A DNA stretch of 64,000 nucleotides from positions 1 through 64,000 of the forward strand of contig NZ_AGTR01000080.1 of NCBI RefSeq assembly GCF_000235625.1. Reading direction: 5' to 3'. The translations under genes were made by a program, and so were the position numbers. Positions 35,378-45,612 of this stretch are shown here, piece by piece (the first letter of the stretch is position 1; the number at the start of each line of letters is the position of its first letter). The notes beneath the pieces were generated by a model. It did not search any database. It saw only the letters and a list, made by a program, of their open reading frames with translations, and was not told the origin of the DNA. Source of the DNA: Marinobacter manganoxydans MnI7-9 (GTDB lineage Bacteria; Pseudomonadota; Gammaproteobacteria; Pseudomonadales; Oleiphilaceae).

Positions 35378-37314
35378 ACCTGGAACTGTGAGGCTTTATC
35401 CTTCAACGAGGTCAGTGTCCGGGCAATCTGGCCGCTGGCCTCGTCGGAGCGCTCAATGGCTTCCACCGTCTCTCGGGAGGAGCCTGCAATATCGCTCACG
35501 CTCACGCTGACCTCACTGGCATGCCGGCCCTGCTCTTCCGCCACGGATGAAATAGCCATGGCCCGATCCTGAAGGCTGCTGAGCAGCTGGTTGATCCGGT
35601 CGAAATGCTCGTCAGCCCGACGGAATTCCGACGACGACTCTGCAACCTGGCCTGACACTTCACCGATAGCGCTGACCGCCTGTTGGCTGCCCTTCTGCAA
35701 ACGCTCAATGATGGACTGGATCTCCGTGGTGGACTCCTGGGTCCGGCTTGCCAGGGTGCGGACCTCATCGGCCACCACGGCGAAGCCCCGGCCGGATTCT
35801 CCTGCGCGGGCCGCCTCAATAGCGGCGTTGAGAGCCAGCAGGTTGGTTTGCTCTGCGATGGCACCGATCACCGACAGCACCGAACCGATTTCCTTGCTCT
35901 GGTGGTCCAGCTGATTAACCGCATCTACTGCCTGCTCAACGTTACGGACCACCTGATCCAGCCGGTTTCGCACATCCCGGGAAATACCGGCGGTGGCCTC
36001 GCTCTCGGAACTGACATTACTCACCGATCCGGCGATGTCCTGTATGTTCTCAGCCACCTCAGAGATGCTGCGGGACATGGCTTCCATGGTGCCGGACACC
36101 TCGGCGACGTCCTGCTCCTGACGATTCACCGCGGCCACGGCACTACGGCTTATGTCGCCCTGAGCCTGGGCCTGGCCGGCTGCCGATTCAGCGGACTCTT
36201 TCACGTCGGAGACCAGCTCCTGGATTCGTCCAATAAAGCGGTTCACGCCTTGCGCCATTTCCGTGAGCTCATCCTTGCCTTTCATGGAAACCCGGCGGGT
36301 GAGATCGGCCTCGCCATCGGCGATACCCCAGATCGCCGAGCTCAAACGGAAAACTCTGGGCAGCAAGCCTCCACCGAGCACCAGGGCCACCAGCAGGATC
36401 AGAACCACCACGGAACCGATTGCCAACATGCTCAAATTGGCGGAGAGGCTCGAGGCTTCGGTATTCAACGCCTCCACAGTGTTCTGGATTCTGGAGCGAG
36501 TGTCAGCGTCCATACTCGCCAACTGCTGCTGAAGGCGCTGGTTAACCTGCTCGGTTTCTGATTCGAGGGTGTCATGCAGCGCGTCGATGCTGCCGGTGAT
36601 GGTAGTGCTGAATTCCTGCTCCAGAGCCGCCAGGTCCTGATTGATGCCTTCGAGCGACAGTCCCAGCTTCAGCTGACCAATGGCGGAACCCTGGGGAGCG
36701 ATATCGGCAGTAATGATGACCACGTTGGGGTCGCGACTTGCCGCATCCAGGACCCGATTTGCCGCACCGCGACCTTCCCCCTGCTCCATTAAGGTGCGCA
36801 CCCGGTCATCGGTGCGGTCCACATAACGGGTCAGGCGTTCACCGTACTGGTCGTAATACACGGCAAACAGAACCGATTCACGTGCGTCGGCCAGTTCGAC
36901 AAGATCGGTGAGGCGCGGGACATCCCGATCCCAGATCAGCGGGGCCGCAACAGCGGCGAGGACGTCAGCCAGACCCTGGGCTTCCGCCATTACAGCGGTG
37001 CGAACGTTGCCGGCAACGCGTTCCTGCTGCGCCGTCTGCTGGCGGGTGAGTTCGGCGGAGAGTTCCTCGGTGGTCTTCTGCCGCATGGTCTCCAGGCGGG
37101 ATCGGACATCCTCACGGGTATCACCGAAGGAGGCACTGACCTGCTGGCTGCTGGCCTCAAGGGCGGACCCTGCGGTGTCTACCAGGCGCTCTACCTGGCT
37201 GGAAATCAGCCACTGGCTGACCAGGACCTGAACCAGACCGGCAACGACCAGAACAACAAAAACCGGTCGGAGAAGGCGGCTAGAGATCAGCCGCCGGATA
37301 AAACTGAGTGACAT
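35374..37314 (-). CDS. Methyl-accepting chemotaxis protein
   Basis: 646 residues. Membrane segment 1 lies at about 14-36 and segment 2 at about 295-318, enclosing a periplasmic sensor of about 255 residues with an internal coiled coil and a possible dCACHE/PAS-like core ([28 protein letters not shown]). A HAMP region follows and then the long signalling coiled coil with the invariant tip ...[35 protein letters not shown]. It transmits an unknown stimulus to CheA/CheW. No CheR-docking pentapeptide is visible at the end (KDKASQFQV). Located away from any che cluster. Confidence 0.94.
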   Translation of the reverse strand: MSLSFIRRLISSRLLRPVFVVLVVAGLVQVLVSQWLISSQVERLVDTAGSALEASSQQVSASFGDTREDVRSRLETMRQKTTEELSAELTRQQTAQQERVAGNVRTAVMAEAQGLADVLAAVAAPLIWDRDVPRLTDLVELADARESVLFAVYYDQYGERLTRYVDRTDDRVRTLMEQGEGRGAANRVLDAASRDPNVVIITADIAPQGSAIGQLKLGLSLEGINQDLAALEQEFSTTITGSIDALHDTLESETEQVNQRLQQQLASMDADTRSRIQNTVEALNTEASSLSANLSMLAIGSVVVLILLVALVLGGGLLPRVFRLSSAIWGIADGEADLTRRVSMKGKDELTEMAQGVNRFIGRIQELVSDVKESAESAAGQAQAQGDISRSAVAAVNRQEQDVAEVSGTMEAMSRSISEVAENIQDIAGSVSNVSSESEATAGISRDVRNRLDQVVRNVEQAVDAVNQLDHQSKEIGSVLSVIGAIAEQTNLLALNAAIEAARAGESGRGFAVVADEVRTLASRTQESTTEIQSIIERLQKGSQQAVSAIGEVSGQVAESSSEFRRADEHFDRINQLLSSLQDRAMAISSVAEEQGRHASEVSVSVSDIAGSSRETVEAIERSDEASGQIARTLTSLKDKASQFQV

Positions 37315-37396
37315 ACGGACTCCGCTAGCATGTGTGCTTCATGCATCCTGCACAGTCGGCAACAGCGTCCCTGCCTGGCGTGTCCGTATGTATAGC

Positions 37397-37437
37397 AAAA
37401 CCCGGGCCGGAGTGGGCCGCATTTATGTACGGGTTTT
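37397..37437 (-). terminator. Probable terminator after the first DUF5666 gene
   Basis: AAAACCCG (37397-37404) pairs with CGGGTTTT (37430-37437), with a GC-rich interior. On the minus strand the AAAA and TTTT arms flank the hairpin, as in intrinsic terminators. Confidence 0.55.
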
Positions 37438-37441
37438 GTAG

Positions 37442-38956
37442 TTAATCGTCATCGCTTTCTTCCAGATCGATTTCGTCGGCGATGAAGTTGTTCCCGTTCC
37501 TCGAATATTCAACTTCGAGAATCAAAAGCTCGCCATCATCAAAACGATCAATAATTTCACTTTGAGTATTACTGTCGTAAACCGCTGGTCCGGCATCGAT
37601 CGATACACCGAGAACCGTGATGGTGCTCGGAGTGATGCTCGTAAGCTTTCCTTCAAGCTCGTAAAGATCTCGATCATCGAAATCTGCAATTTCGTCATCA
37701 ACCTCCACCTTCAAAGCTTCGATAAATACATCTGCACCCTGCTCTTTCTCAATGCCCTCGACCTCCACTGTGGTCGAACCAATGGGGAGGGTCTGGAATG
37801 AGATACCAGAGCCGTCTTCGACAGTGAAGGCAGTCGTCGACGAAATCCGAACTTCAACACCGCCGACTAGGAAAGAGTTGTCAGCAGAGGAAGAAACTAC
37901 TCCCTTCACTTTCGCATTGCCGTCCCGGATCTCAATTTCCTCCGCTTCAACAACCGTATCCGAGACGAACTGCCCTTCCACCTGTATCAGGAGCCCTTCG
38001 GTAAGCTCGTCGAGAGTAATGCTGTCATCCAGTTCGGTTGCATCTGTCACCCGAACGGTCAGACCTCCCATCGTAAACTCTCCCGGGCGTGAGCTGATAC
38101 CGGAAGCGGTATAGGGCGCATCAATTATCGCGGTGAACTCGATATCGTCAGCACTGCTGCGACTGAAGCGTCGGGCGTCGTCCCGGTCAATGGTAGCGGC
38201 AGTCAACACGCTTCCTGACAGGGTTCCCTCTACCTCCAGGACAGCGCCGTTGATCAGGTTCGCCTCGGTCAGGTCTGATCCGAAACTGACGCTGTTCTCA
38301 TCATATTCAACGGTGATCGTGCCAATCGTGAATTGATTCTGGGATATATCCACCGCTGACAATGTGCCTTCCAACTCGATACTAGTCAGATCCGGATTGA
38401 TGACCGCGATGTAGCCGGCCCGATAGGAGCCATCGGCCTGACGCCAGGCGCTGACACGGACATGATCTGTGATAGAGGGTTCGCCAAGCAGTGTGGCGTA
38501 AGTTGTGCCGCGAACCACCGTCTGGCGATCAACCCGCACGGATTGCCCCATCACTGAAAGGGTCACGAATTCACCGGCACCACTTGGATCGGCGGTCACT
38601 AGGTCTACCGGACCCCGCAATGTATCGTCGTAACTGAGCTTCTCGGCCGTGCCTTCGCCATCATCAAACCACTCGCCTTCAACCCTGAGAATCATTCCTT
38701 CACTCAGAAGGCCTTCAGCAGTGATGCCGTCATTGCTTTCCACTTCCCGATTCGGAATGTCATCGGTGCTGAATTCAACGCCATTAACAAAAACACTTCC
38801 GAATCCGGAAACCGGACCAACGCTGGACCCGGTGCCCCGGATACCACCATCGGCAACATCAAGGCCTCCGCCAGCGCCACCGCAGGCGGAGATCGCCCCG
38901 AAGACCACTGTGCCGGCTGCCAGCCCAATAACACGATTGCAGAAGTGCCGTTTCAT
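37442..38956 (-). CDS. DUF5666-repeat lipoprotein (copy 1)
   Basis: 504 residues from MKRHFCNRVIGLAAG, with GGAG upstream. The open frame extends 39 codons further, overlapping the DUF6502 gene, and is unlikely to be used. Lipobox AISAC predicts a lipoprotein after signal peptidase II. The mature part starts GGAGGGLDVADGGIRGTGSSVGPVSGFGSVFVNG and then has about six repeats of an OB-like beta unit with phrases such as MILRVEGEWFDD, ALEVEGTLSG and LLIQVEGQF, very acidic and ending in DEIDLEESDDD. DUF5666 proteins are of unknown function. It is downstream of DUF6502 by 76 bases and paralogous to the gene at 39967-41427. Confidence 0.85.
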   Translation of the reverse strand: MKRHFCNRVIGLAAGTVVFGAISACGGAGGGLDVADGGIRGTGSSVGPVSGFGSVFVNGVEFSTDDIPNREVESNDGITAEGLLSEGMILRVEGEWFDDGEGTAEKLSYDDTLRGPVDLVTADPSGAGEFVTLSVMGQSVRVDRQTVVRGTTYATLLGEPSITDHVRVSAWRQADGSYRAGYIAVINPDLTSIELEGTLSAVDISQNQFTIGTITVEYDENSVSFGSDLTEANLINGAVLEVEGTLSGSVLTAATIDRDDARRFSRSSADDIEFTAIIDAPYTASGISSRPGEFTMGGLTVRVTDATELDDSITLDELTEGLLIQVEGQFVSDTVVEAEEIEIRDGNAKVKGVVSSSADNSFLVGGVEVRISSTTAFTVEDGSGISFQTLPIGSTTVEVEGIEKEQGADVFIEALKVEVDDEIADFDDRDLYELEGKLTSITPSTITVLGVSIDAGPAVYDSNTQSEIIDRFDDGELLILEVEYSRNGNNFIADEIDLEESDDD

Positions 38957-39032
38957 AACCTTTATCTCCGTAACCGGCGTTCCTGGCCGGCATCTGTCAT
39001 ATCGCTTGTTTAAAGCGCCTGCGGAAACTTTT

Positions 39033-39884
39033 TTATTCCCCACCCCGGCCGCCTTTCCCGGCAGGCTCTTCAAAAAAGAAGATGCTCACGCCGGTTCGGA
39101 CGGGCTCACCGGATACACTTTCAGGCTCTTGACCGGATATATCCCGATCATGGGGACCAAGCCACTTGTCCAGTTCTTCCAGAAGAGACTGGGAACGTTC
39201 GGCTGCATGCCTGCGCCAGCGCTCCATCACTTCCGGAGGGATATTGTTGTAGGTCAGGGTTCTCTGGAACAGAGGTGGCTGCCCGGACTCGTCACTGACC
39301 AGATTGTGATCAATGGTTGCGATGAGATCCGATACGTCTTCACCGAAAATCTGCAGCATTTCCTCGCTGTCTCCTGCCGGGACAAAGGCCCTTTGCTGCA
39401 GGACCAGGCGGCCAGATTCCCCCTCCACGGAAACCACCCCCACCCGAAGCAGTTCATCCAGCACGGAACGGGGCGGCATGTCGCCGCTGTAGCGTTTGAC
39501 CAGCTCGCTGAAGCTTGCAGGCCCGTCGAAAGCCAGCATTGCAGGCTCTCCGTCCTTGGCCTGAAACACCGCATCGTGGACCCAGCCCGATACCACCCGG
39601 GACGCCCGGTTGGTATGAAGCACATCACGGCTTCCAGTATCTTCCCCTGCCAGGATCTCCCGCTGGCGTTTGACTTCCTTTCGGGTCAGCCCGGTCATGA
39701 CCGCAGCCCGTGAGTCCGTGGGCTTTCTCCGGTCGTCGGTGAAGTCCTCCAGGGCGGCTTCCACGTAGGCACGTTTAACCAGCTCGGAAAACTCACCGAA
39801 AGGAATACCATTGCGCAACAGCAACCTCGCCAGAGGGCGCAGAATGCGAAACAGCGCTTGATGCAGGGGGTTGGGCTTTTTCAT
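39033..39884 (-). CDS. DUF6502 family protein, candidate DNA-binding regulator of DUF5666 genes
   Basis: 283 residues. The N-terminal region (HQALFRILRPLARLLLRNGIPFGEFSELVKRAYVEAA) followed by DSRAAVMTGLTRKEVKRQREI reads as a winged helix-turn-helix with a clear recognition-helix pattern. The middle is helical and the end carries SVSGEPVRTGVSIFFFEEP. DUF6502 has no assigned function. The gene sits between two DUF5666 genes, and the palindrome TGGGA-N6-TCCCA covers its own ribosome-binding region (39888-39903), with two more copies before the upstream DUF5666 gene. Autoregulation by this protein is my inference. Confidence 0.8.
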   Translation of the reverse strand: MKKPNPLHQALFRILRPLARLLLRNGIPFGEFSELVKRAYVEAALEDFTDDRRKPTDSRAAVMTGLTRKEVKRQREILAGEDTGSRDVLHTNRASRVVSGWVHDAVFQAKDGEPAMLAFDGPASFSELVKRYSGDMPPRSVLDELLRVGVVSVEGESGRLVLQQRAFVPAGDSEEMLQIFGEDVSDLIATIDHNLVSDESGQPPLFQRTLTYNNIPPEVMERWRRHAAERSQSLLEELDKWLGPHDRDISGQEPESVSGEPVRTGVSIFFFEEPAGKGGRGGE

Positions 39885-39887
39885 GTT

Positions 39888-39903
39888 TGGGATTGTATTC
39901 CCA
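39888..39903. promoter_or_regulatory. TGGGA-N6-TCCCA palindrome at the DUF6502 start
   Basis: TGGGATTGTATTCCCA, four bases upstream of the start codon. Shares its arms and spacing with the sites at 41491 and 41517. Binding here would block transcription or translation start of the DUF6502 and downstream DUF5666 genes. Confidence 0.55.
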
Positions 39904-39925
39904 TAGCGACTTCGAAAGCCAGAAT

Positions 39926-39950
39926 GCGGGCCGACAACACCCCGGCCCGC
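39926..39950 (-). terminator. Hairpin after the second DUF5666 gene
   Basis: GCGGGCC (39926-39932) pairs with GGCCCGC (39944-39950), directly past the stop codon of the gene ending at 39967. A weak T-containing stretch follows on the minus strand. It may separate the two transcription units. Confidence 0.5.
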
Positions 39951-39966
39951 TCCGGTGTTTCACTGA

Positions 39967-41427
39967 TCAATCATCGCTGTCACTGTCGTCATTGCTGTCG
40001 TCGACCTCGACGTTCTCGGTCAGCTCATACAGGCCACCGATGGTCTGGCGGTACCCGATTTCCACTTCATCACCAACCTGTGCGCCGGACAGGCTGTAGC
40101 CATTGCGAAGCACCTCAAGATTCATGATGGTGATGGAATCGGCTCCGATGGCACTCACCCGTGCCTCGAGCTCAAAATCGTCATCGTCGTCGTCATCCTC
40201 GCGTTCAATGCTGATGGCCTCGAGGAATCCGCCATCACTGCTCTGCTGGCGACCTTCAATTTCGAGATAGTCTCCCACCTGCAGGCTCTGGATATCCTGA
40301 ACGCGACTGCGACGGTCATCTTCGTCATCGTCGTCGTCATCAATCAGGGTATTGCCGGTCAGCTGGACCCGGACGCCACTGACGACCATGGTTTCATTGG
40401 TCAGATCAAGAGACTCGATGCGACCATCCAGCTCGGCATCGGAATCCCGGCCTTCGATCTCTTCAGCCACCAGGACGCCATTGCGGAAACCCCCTTCCAC
40501 TTTCACAAACAGGCCATCGGCAAGGCTGCTTTCGCGGAGATCGTCGAACTCGGTGCCACCATCAATCTGGACGCGCACCCCATTCACCGAGAACTGTCCG
40601 CTGGCAGCGTCATAGTCATAAATGCTGCCGGAGATTTCGACATCGTCATCATCGTCGAAGAGGTCGTCCTCATCATCGATCTCCTCGGCCATGATGGTGT
40701 TGCCGTCCAGGTAGCCTTCCACTTCCACCACGATTCCATTTGCCAGATCGTCCAGAGAGAAGCCGTCATCGCCGACAGCGCTGGTGTAATCAACCAGGAA
40801 ACCGTTGATGGTGAAGGTCTGGGCGCTTGTGTCCAGATCGGCAACAACGCCTTCAATTTCTACTTCGTTGTTGTCATCGAATTCCAGGCCAATGGCCCGG
40901 GCACCAACAAAGCTTGCCCGGAAGCTGCCATCCTCAAGGCGCCAGGCGCTGACCCTTACACGATAGCCCTGGGGATTGTCGGCAAGGGCCGTTGGTGTTG
41001 CGCCGCGGAAGACGGTTTTGCCATCCAGGGCAATGCTCTGGCCAAGCATGGTCAGAGTTCCGGTGCGGGTAACCTCATCCCAACTCATGCCAGAAATCGG
41101 CCCGCGCAGGGTATCGTCATAACTGACTTTGTCCGCCCGCCCCTGACCCCTGTCATCCCAATCGCCCTCAACTTTGAGGATCATGCCCTTTTCGAGCTGA
41201 TCCTCGCGTTCCAGGCCATCGTCGCTGCTAACGCTGCCGTTGGTCTCAAATCGGGTACCGTTCACGTAAACACTGCCGAAGCCCGATACCGCCCCGACAC
41301 TGGTCCCCGATGAAGCATCACTTGTTGAGGCGTCTCCAGAGCCACCGCCTCCGCAAGCGGCGAGCGCGCCAGCAAGAGCGCCGGTCATGGCCAATTTCAC
41401 TGCAATTGCTAAAGGTTTGCGATTCAT
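39967..41427 (-). CDS. DUF5666-repeat lipoprotein (copy 2)
   Basis: 486 residues. Lipobox GALAAC predicts a lipoprotein. The mature start GGGGSGDASTSDASSGTSVGAVSGFGSVYVNGTRFETNGS parallels copy 1 closely (SVGPVSGFGSVFVNGVEF), and about six DUF5666 units follow (MILKVEGDWDDRGQGRADK, VVEVEGYLDGN, LFVKVEGGF). Asp/Glu-rich linkers such as DDDDDDEDD are frequent and could bind calcium or metals. The acidic stretches make the GAT/GAC codon runs highly repetitive. Probably an outer-membrane or periplasmic lipoprotein of unknown function. Two palindromes TGGGA-N6-TCCCA lie 64-105 bases upstream. Confidence 0.87.
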   Translation of the reverse strand: MNRKPLAIAVKLAMTGALAGALAACGGGGSGDASTSDASSGTSVGAVSGFGSVYVNGTRFETNGSVSSDDGLEREDQLEKGMILKVEGDWDDRGQGRADKVSYDDTLRGPISGMSWDEVTRTGTLTMLGQSIALDGKTVFRGATPTALADNPQGYRVRVSAWRLEDGSFRASFVGARAIGLEFDDNNEVEIEGVVADLDTSAQTFTINGFLVDYTSAVGDDGFSLDDLANGIVVEVEGYLDGNTIMAEEIDDEDDLFDDDDDVEISGSIYDYDAASGQFSVNGVRVQIDGGTEFDDLRESSLADGLFVKVEGGFRNGVLVAEEIEGRDSDAELDGRIESLDLTNETMVVSGVRVQLTGNTLIDDDDDDEDDRRSRVQDIQSLQVGDYLEIEGRQQSSDGGFLEAISIEREDDDDDDDFELEARVSAIGADSITIMNLEVLRNGYSLSGAQVGDEVEIGYRQTIGGLYELTENVEVDDSNDDSDSDD

Positions 41428-41490
41428 CGTTCTTCTCCAGGCTTGTTGTTACGTCCCCGGGCGACCACGTCTTAGCGCCCGACAATAAAT

Positions 41491-41532
41491 TGGGAATTTT
41501 TTCCCATATATCTATTTGGGAATTTAATCCCA
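41491..41532. promoter_or_regulatory. Two TGGGA-N6-TCCCA palindromes upstream of DUF5666 copy 2
   Basis: TGGGAATTTTTTCCCA at 41491-41506 and TGGGAATTTAATCCCA at 41517-41532, 26 bases apart start to start, so roughly on the same face of the helix after two and a half turns. They match the site before DUF6502 in arms and spacing. Confidence 0.6.
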
Positions 41533-41632
41533 TTATTTTTGGCTGTCCAGTTTTTGATCATGAAAATTTTGTGAACTTTATGGAGCAAAAAACGTAAATC
41601 TTTGAACGTTCAGCCAAAACAGGTTCATTACG

Positions 41633-41806
41633 ATGTTGGGATTTTTGAAAGGCGATCCGAAGAAAAAACTGCAGAAACAATACGAGGCGAAGCTCGCCAA
41701 GGCACTGGATGCCCAGCGCAATGGCGATCTGAGAACTCATGGAACCCTCATGGAGGAGGCAGAAAAGATCTACGCCGAGATCCAGGCGCTGGACGAAAAG
41801 AAATAA
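41633..41806 (+). CDS. DUF6435 family small protein
   Basis: 57 residues: starts MLGFLKGDPKKKLQKQYEAK and ends IQALDEKK. It is almost wholly helical and strongly charged, with a single amphipathic coiled coil, and matches the small cytoplasmic family DUF6435 found across marine gammaproteobacteria. Function unknown. It converges with cbpM, 13 bases away. The ATG follows CATTACG without a strong ribosome site. Confidence 0.85.
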   Translation: MLGFLKGDPKKKLQKQYEAKLAKALDAQRNGDLRTHGTLMEEAEKIYAEIQALDEKK

Positions 41807-41819
41807 GCGGGGGGAGCGT

Positions 41820-42164
41820 TTACTCCCCCATCAATTGCCGGATGCGGTGATTGAGACGGGCCACTTCCCGACGCATTTCCTCCACCTCATCGAGCAGTTC
41901 CAGAGACATGGCCAGGCCGGGCAGATTCATTTTCAGGTCCCTCTGTAATCTCTGCGCTTTGCGCAATCGGCTCAGGGCAGCGACATCGAACTCCCATTGC
42001 CGTGCCTCCGGGTAATCTTCCAGCGGGGCAATGATCCCGTAGTCCACCAGTTTTATGACAAACTCGGCATGGCACTCGCCACGCTCGCAGATTTCACGCA
42101 GGGTGAAGGTGCTGCCACTCTGGTCAAGTACCTCTACCGTCAGCACATGATCTTTATTGCTCAT
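41820..42164 (-). CDS. cbpM: Chaperone modulator CbpM
   Basis: 114 residues. MerR-like winged fold with FTLREICERGECHAEFVIKLVDYGII followed by WEFDVAALSRLRKAQRLQRDLKMNLPGLAMSLELLDEVEEMRREVARL. CbpM binds the J-domain of CbpA and inhibits its stimulation of DnaK, and also its DNA binding. It lies 13 bases after cbpA in the same operon, as in E. coli. Confidence 0.92.
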   Translation of the reverse strand: MSNKDHVLTVEVLDQSGSTFTLREICERGECHAEFVIKLVDYGIIAPLEDYPEARQWEFDVAALSRLRKAQRLQRDLKMNLPGLAMSLELLDEVEEMRREVARLNHRIRQLMGE

Positions 42165-42177
42165 ACCTTACTCCCGC

Positions 42178-43149
42178 TCACACGTGAAGCTTGCTGCGTG
42201 GATTGAATTGCTTCTCGGCCTCGGCCAGCTGCTCGTAGAGCTTTTCGGCCTCAGGGCTGTGTTTCTCGGGCATGGCAATCTGCAGGATGACAATCTGATC
42301 GCCCGGGTGCTTGCCCGGGAAACCCTTACCCTTGAGGCGCAGCTTCCGTCCACTGGTGGAGCCCTTCGGCACCTTCACATTCACCTTTGAGCCAATCGTT
42401 GGCACGGTCACCGTTGCCCCCAGAGCGGCCTCCCAGGGGGCGATCGGAACCGTGACCAATACGTCCCGGCCCTCCACCGTGAAATGCGGGTGGGGTGCCA
42501 GCTCCACTTCAATGAACAGATCGCCTGGTTCTCCGCCACCAAAGCCCGGCGCCCCCTGGCCTTTGAGGCGAATATGCTGGCCCTCGCGCATGCCTGCGGG
42601 AATCTTCACTTTCAGGGTCTTTTGCCGCGGCATCACCCGGCCATGCTCATCGGCCTCATGTACCGCAAAAGAAACCTGCTTTTCACAGCCGTGAAACGCT
42701 TCTTCGAGGAACAGGGCGAGCCTCGCATGCACATCCTCACCGCGCATTCTCATGTTCTGGCGGAAACCGCCACCACCGTGGCCCCCGGAGAAACCGCCCT
42801 GGCGACCACCTCCGAATATCTCCTCGAAGAAGTCGCTGAACTGGCGCGCGTCGGCATCGGTATAACCTCCGCCACCGAAACCGGCACCGCTTTGCCAGCC
42901 CGGAGGCGGCTCGAACGAACCATCCGCCCTGGCGCCGTACTTACGCAGCTGGTCGTACTCCGCGCGCTTCTCGGGATCTTTCAGTACTTCGTAGGCTTCA
43001 CCCACTTCCTTGAATTTGGTGTCGGCGTCCTCTTCCTTACTGACATCCGGATGGTATTTCCGTGCCAGCTTTCGGTAGGCTTTTTTTATCTCCTCGGCGG
43101 AGGCAGACTCACTCACACCGAGTACGGCGTAATAGTCTTTGAAGTCCAT
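42178..43149 (-). CDS. cbpA: DnaJ-like co-chaperone CbpA
   Basis: 323 residues from [17 protein letters not shown] at 43149, preferred over an upstream GTG. J-domain with HPD in [11 protein letters not shown], then a long Gly/Phe-rich region ([34 protein letters not shown]), no zinc-finger CxxCxGxG repeats, then the two C-terminal substrate-binding domains ([54 protein letters not shown]). It stimulates DnaK in stress or stationary phase. Confidence 0.94.
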   Translation of the reverse strand: MDFKDYYAVLGVSESASAEEIKKAYRKLARKYHPDVSKEEDADTKFKEVGEAYEVLKDPEKRAEYDQLRKYGARADGSFEPPPGWQSGAGFGGGGYTDADARQFSDFFEEIFGGGRQGGFSGGHGGGGFRQNMRMRGEDVHARLALFLEEAFHGCEKQVSFAVHEADEHGRVMPRQKTLKVKIPAGMREGQHIRLKGQGAPGFGGGEPGDLFIEVELAPHPHFTVEGRDVLVTVPIAPWEAALGATVTVPTIGSKVNVKVPKGSTSGRKLRLKGKGFPGKHPGDQIVILQIAMPEKHSPEAEKLYEQLAEAEKQFNPRSKLHV

Positions 43150-43264
43150 CAGGATCCTCACCACTGGTTATTCTGCTGGGCGTATGCCCGCTTACTAACC
43201 ACTATATTTGATGAGATTGGGAAAATTACAAGGGGAAGGTCGTTCGTACTTGAGGTGGGTCAGG

Positions 43265-43292
43265 CATTTGGGGCGGAGATCCGCCCCAAATG
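43265..43292. terminator. Perfect palindromic hairpin after fba
   Basis: CATTTGGGGCGGA and its exact complement flank GA, three bases past the region following the fba stop. Likely terminator of the tkt-epd-pgk-fba unit. No long T-run is present on the minus strand. Confidence 0.6.
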
Positions 43293-43303
43293 AATAACAG
43301 AAC

Positions 43304-44368
43304 TTACTTAACTTTCGGGTCCAGCTCGCCAGAGGCGTAACGCTCGAACATGCGCTCAAGGTTCACCGGCTTGATCTTGCTGGCGTTGCCGGCACAACCG
43401 AAGGCTTCGTAGCGTGCGATGCACACGTCGGTCATGGCCTTCATGGTTTCCTTGAGGAATTTGCGCGGGTCGAACTCGGCCGGGTTCTCAGCCAGGAAGC
43501 GACGGACAGCACCAGTGCTGGCGAGACGCAGGTCGGTATCAATGTTGACCTTGCGCACGCCGTGCTTGATGCCCTCTACGATTTCTTCGACCGGTACACC
43601 GTAGGTTTCCGGAATCTCGCCACCGTATTCGTTGATGATCTTCAGCCACTCCTGGGGTACGGAGCTGGAGCCGTGCATAACCAGGTGGGTGTCCGGGATG
43701 CGGGCGTGGATGGCTTTGATCTGGTCGATGGCCAAGATGTCGCCTGTGGGCGGACGGGTAAACTTGTAGGCGCCGTGGCTGGTGCCGATGGCGATGGCCA
43801 GGGCATCAACGTGGGTTTTCTTGACGAAGTCCGCCGCTTCTTCCGGGTCGGTCAGCATCTGGCTGTGATCCAGGGTACCTTCCGCACCGATGCCGTCTTC
43901 TTCACCGGCCTGGCCGGTTTCGAGAGAACCCAGGCAACCAAGCTCGCCTTCTACGGAGACACCGCAGGCGTGGGCCATTTCAACGGTGCGACGGGTAACA
44001 TCAACGTTGTATTCGTAGTCGGTGGGGGTTTTACCGTCTTCACCAAGGGAGCCGTCCATCATCACGGAGCTGAAGCCCAGCTGGATGGAGCGCTGGCACA
44101 CGGAGGGGCTGGTGCCGTGGTCCTGGTGCATGACCACCGGGATGTGCGGGAATTCCTCGATGGCCGCCAGGATCAGATGGCGCAGAAATGGCGCACCGGC
44201 GTACTTACGGGCACCGGCGGAGGCCTGGACAATCACCGGGGAATCGGTTTTGTCGGCGGCTTCCATGATGGCGCGCATCTGTTCCAGGTTGTTGACGTTA
44301 AAGGCTGGCACACCGTAACCATGCTCGGCGGCGTGATCCAGCATTTGCCGCATCGAAATCAGGGCCAT
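43304..44368 (-). CDS. fba: Class II fructose-bisphosphate aldolase
   Basis: 354 residues. Zinc and catalytic blocks: [48 protein letters not shown] and [12 protein letters not shown]. Reversible cleavage of fructose-1,6-bisphosphate. The [12 protein letters not shown] block and an extended C-terminus fit class IIB, the type found in Pseudomonas fda and Calvin-cycle operons. Last gene of tkt-epd-pgk-fba, 54 bases after pgk. Confidence 0.97.
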   Translation of the reverse strand: MALISMRQMLDHAAEHGYGVPAFNVNNLEQMRAIMEAADKTDSPVIVQASAGARKYAGAPFLRHLILAAIEEFPHIPVVMHQDHGTSPSVCQRSIQLGFSSVMMDGSLGEDGKTPTDYEYNVDVTRRTVEMAHACGVSVEGELGCLGSLETGQAGEEDGIGAEGTLDHSQMLTDPEEAADFVKKTHVDALAIAIGTSHGAYKFTRPPTGDILAIDQIKAIHARIPDTHLVMHGSSSVPQEWLKIINEYGGEIPETYGVPVEEIVEGIKHGVRKVNIDTDLRLASTGAVRRFLAENPAEFDPRKFLKETMKAMTDVCIARYEAFGCAGNASKIKPVNLERMFERYASGELDPKVK

Positions 44369-44422
44369 GGGTCGTCTCCTTCATTTGGACTTTGGGGATA
44401 GTTGGATTCTTTCAGTAACTCG

Positions 44423-45583
44423 TTACGCGCCGCGTTCTTCCAGCACCGCTACTGCCGGGAGCGTCTTTCCTTCTACGAATTCCAGGAACGCGCCACCACC
44501 GGTGGAGATATACGAGATTTTGTCAGCAACGCCGTACTTGTCAACGGCGGCGACGGTGTCACCACCGCCAGCGAGGGAGAAGGCGTCGCTTTCGGCGATG
44601 GCATTAGCAAGCGCTTTGGTGCCGTTGCCGAACTGGTCGAATTCAAAAACGCCAACCGGGCCGTTCCAGAGGATGGTTTTGGCGTTTTTCAGCAGTTCAG
44701 CGAATTCGCCCGCGGTCTCAGGGCCCACATCGAGAATCATGTCGTCGTCGGTGACGTCGGAGATGTTCTTGACGGTAGCGGTGGCGGTTTCGGCGAACTC
44801 GCTGGCAACCACCACGTCTACCGGCAGCGGGATTTCGACGCGGCTGGCGATGTCTTTGGCGGTGTCGATCAGGTCGTGTTCGCATAGCGATTTGCCGACC
44901 GGGTGACCGGCCGCTGCCAGGAAGGTGTTGGCGATGCCGCCGCCCACGATGATGGAGTCACACACTTTCTCAAGGGCGTTGAGCACGTCCAGTTTGGTAG
45001 AAACCTTGGAGCCGCCAACGATGGCAACCACCGGTTTGGCCGGGTTGTCCAGGGCTTTGCCCAGGGCTTCGAGTTCGGCCGCCAGCAGCGGGCCAGCACA
45101 GGCCTCGGGGGCGAATCTGGCCACACCATGGGTGGAAGCCTGGGCGCGGTGCGCCGTGCCGAAGGCGTCCATGACGTAGACATCGCACAGGGCCGCGTAC
45201 TTCTTCGCGAGGTCTTCGTTGTCTTTCTTTTCGCCCTTGTTGAAGCGAACGTTCTCGAACAGGACAACTTCGCCATCGGCGACTTCAACGCCGTCCAGAT
45301 AGTCCTTGATCAGGCGAACTTCCTGGCCCAGCACCTTGGTCAGGTGGTCGGCGACCGGCTTCATGGAGGAGGCTTCGTCGTAAACGCCTTCCTCCGGGCG
45401 GCCCAGATGGGACATCAGCATGACTTTGGCGCCCGCGTCTTTAGCCGCCTTGATGGTGGGCAGTGACGCGCGAATGCGGGCGTCACTGGAGACTTTGCCG
45501 TCCTTGACCGGCACGTTCAAATCTTCGCGGATCAGCACTCGCTTACCGGCGAGGTTAAGGTCGGTCATTCTCTTGATGGCCAT
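44423..45583 (-). CDS. pgk: Phosphoglycerate kinase
   Basis: 386 residues, full length. N-terminal [17 protein letters not shown], the MLMSHLGRP motif, hinge block [20 protein letters not shown], and C-terminal [42 protein letters not shown] with the nucleotide site. Transfers phosphate from 1,3-bisphosphoglycerate to ADP. 29 bases after epd. Confidence 0.98.
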   Translation of the reverse strand: MAIKRMTDLNLAGKRVLIREDLNVPVKDGKVSSDARIRASLPTIKAAKDAGAKVMLMSHLGRPEEGVYDEASSMKPVADHLTKVLGQEVRLIKDYLDGVEVADGEVVLFENVRFNKGEKKDNEDLAKKYAALCDVYVMDAFGTAHRAQASTHGVARFAPEACAGPLLAAELEALGKALDNPAKPVVAIVGGSKVSTKLDVLNALEKVCDSIIVGGGIANTFLAAAGHPVGKSLCEHDLIDTAKDIASRVEIPLPVDVVVASEFAETATATVKNISDVTDDDMILDVGPETAGEFAELLKNAKTILWNGPVGVFEFDQFGNGTKALANAIAESDAFSLAGGGDTVAAVDKYGVADKISYISTGGGAFLEFVEGKTLPAVAVLEERGA

Positions 45584-45612
45584 AACGTTCGTCCCTTCAA
45601 CAAAATTTCAGA

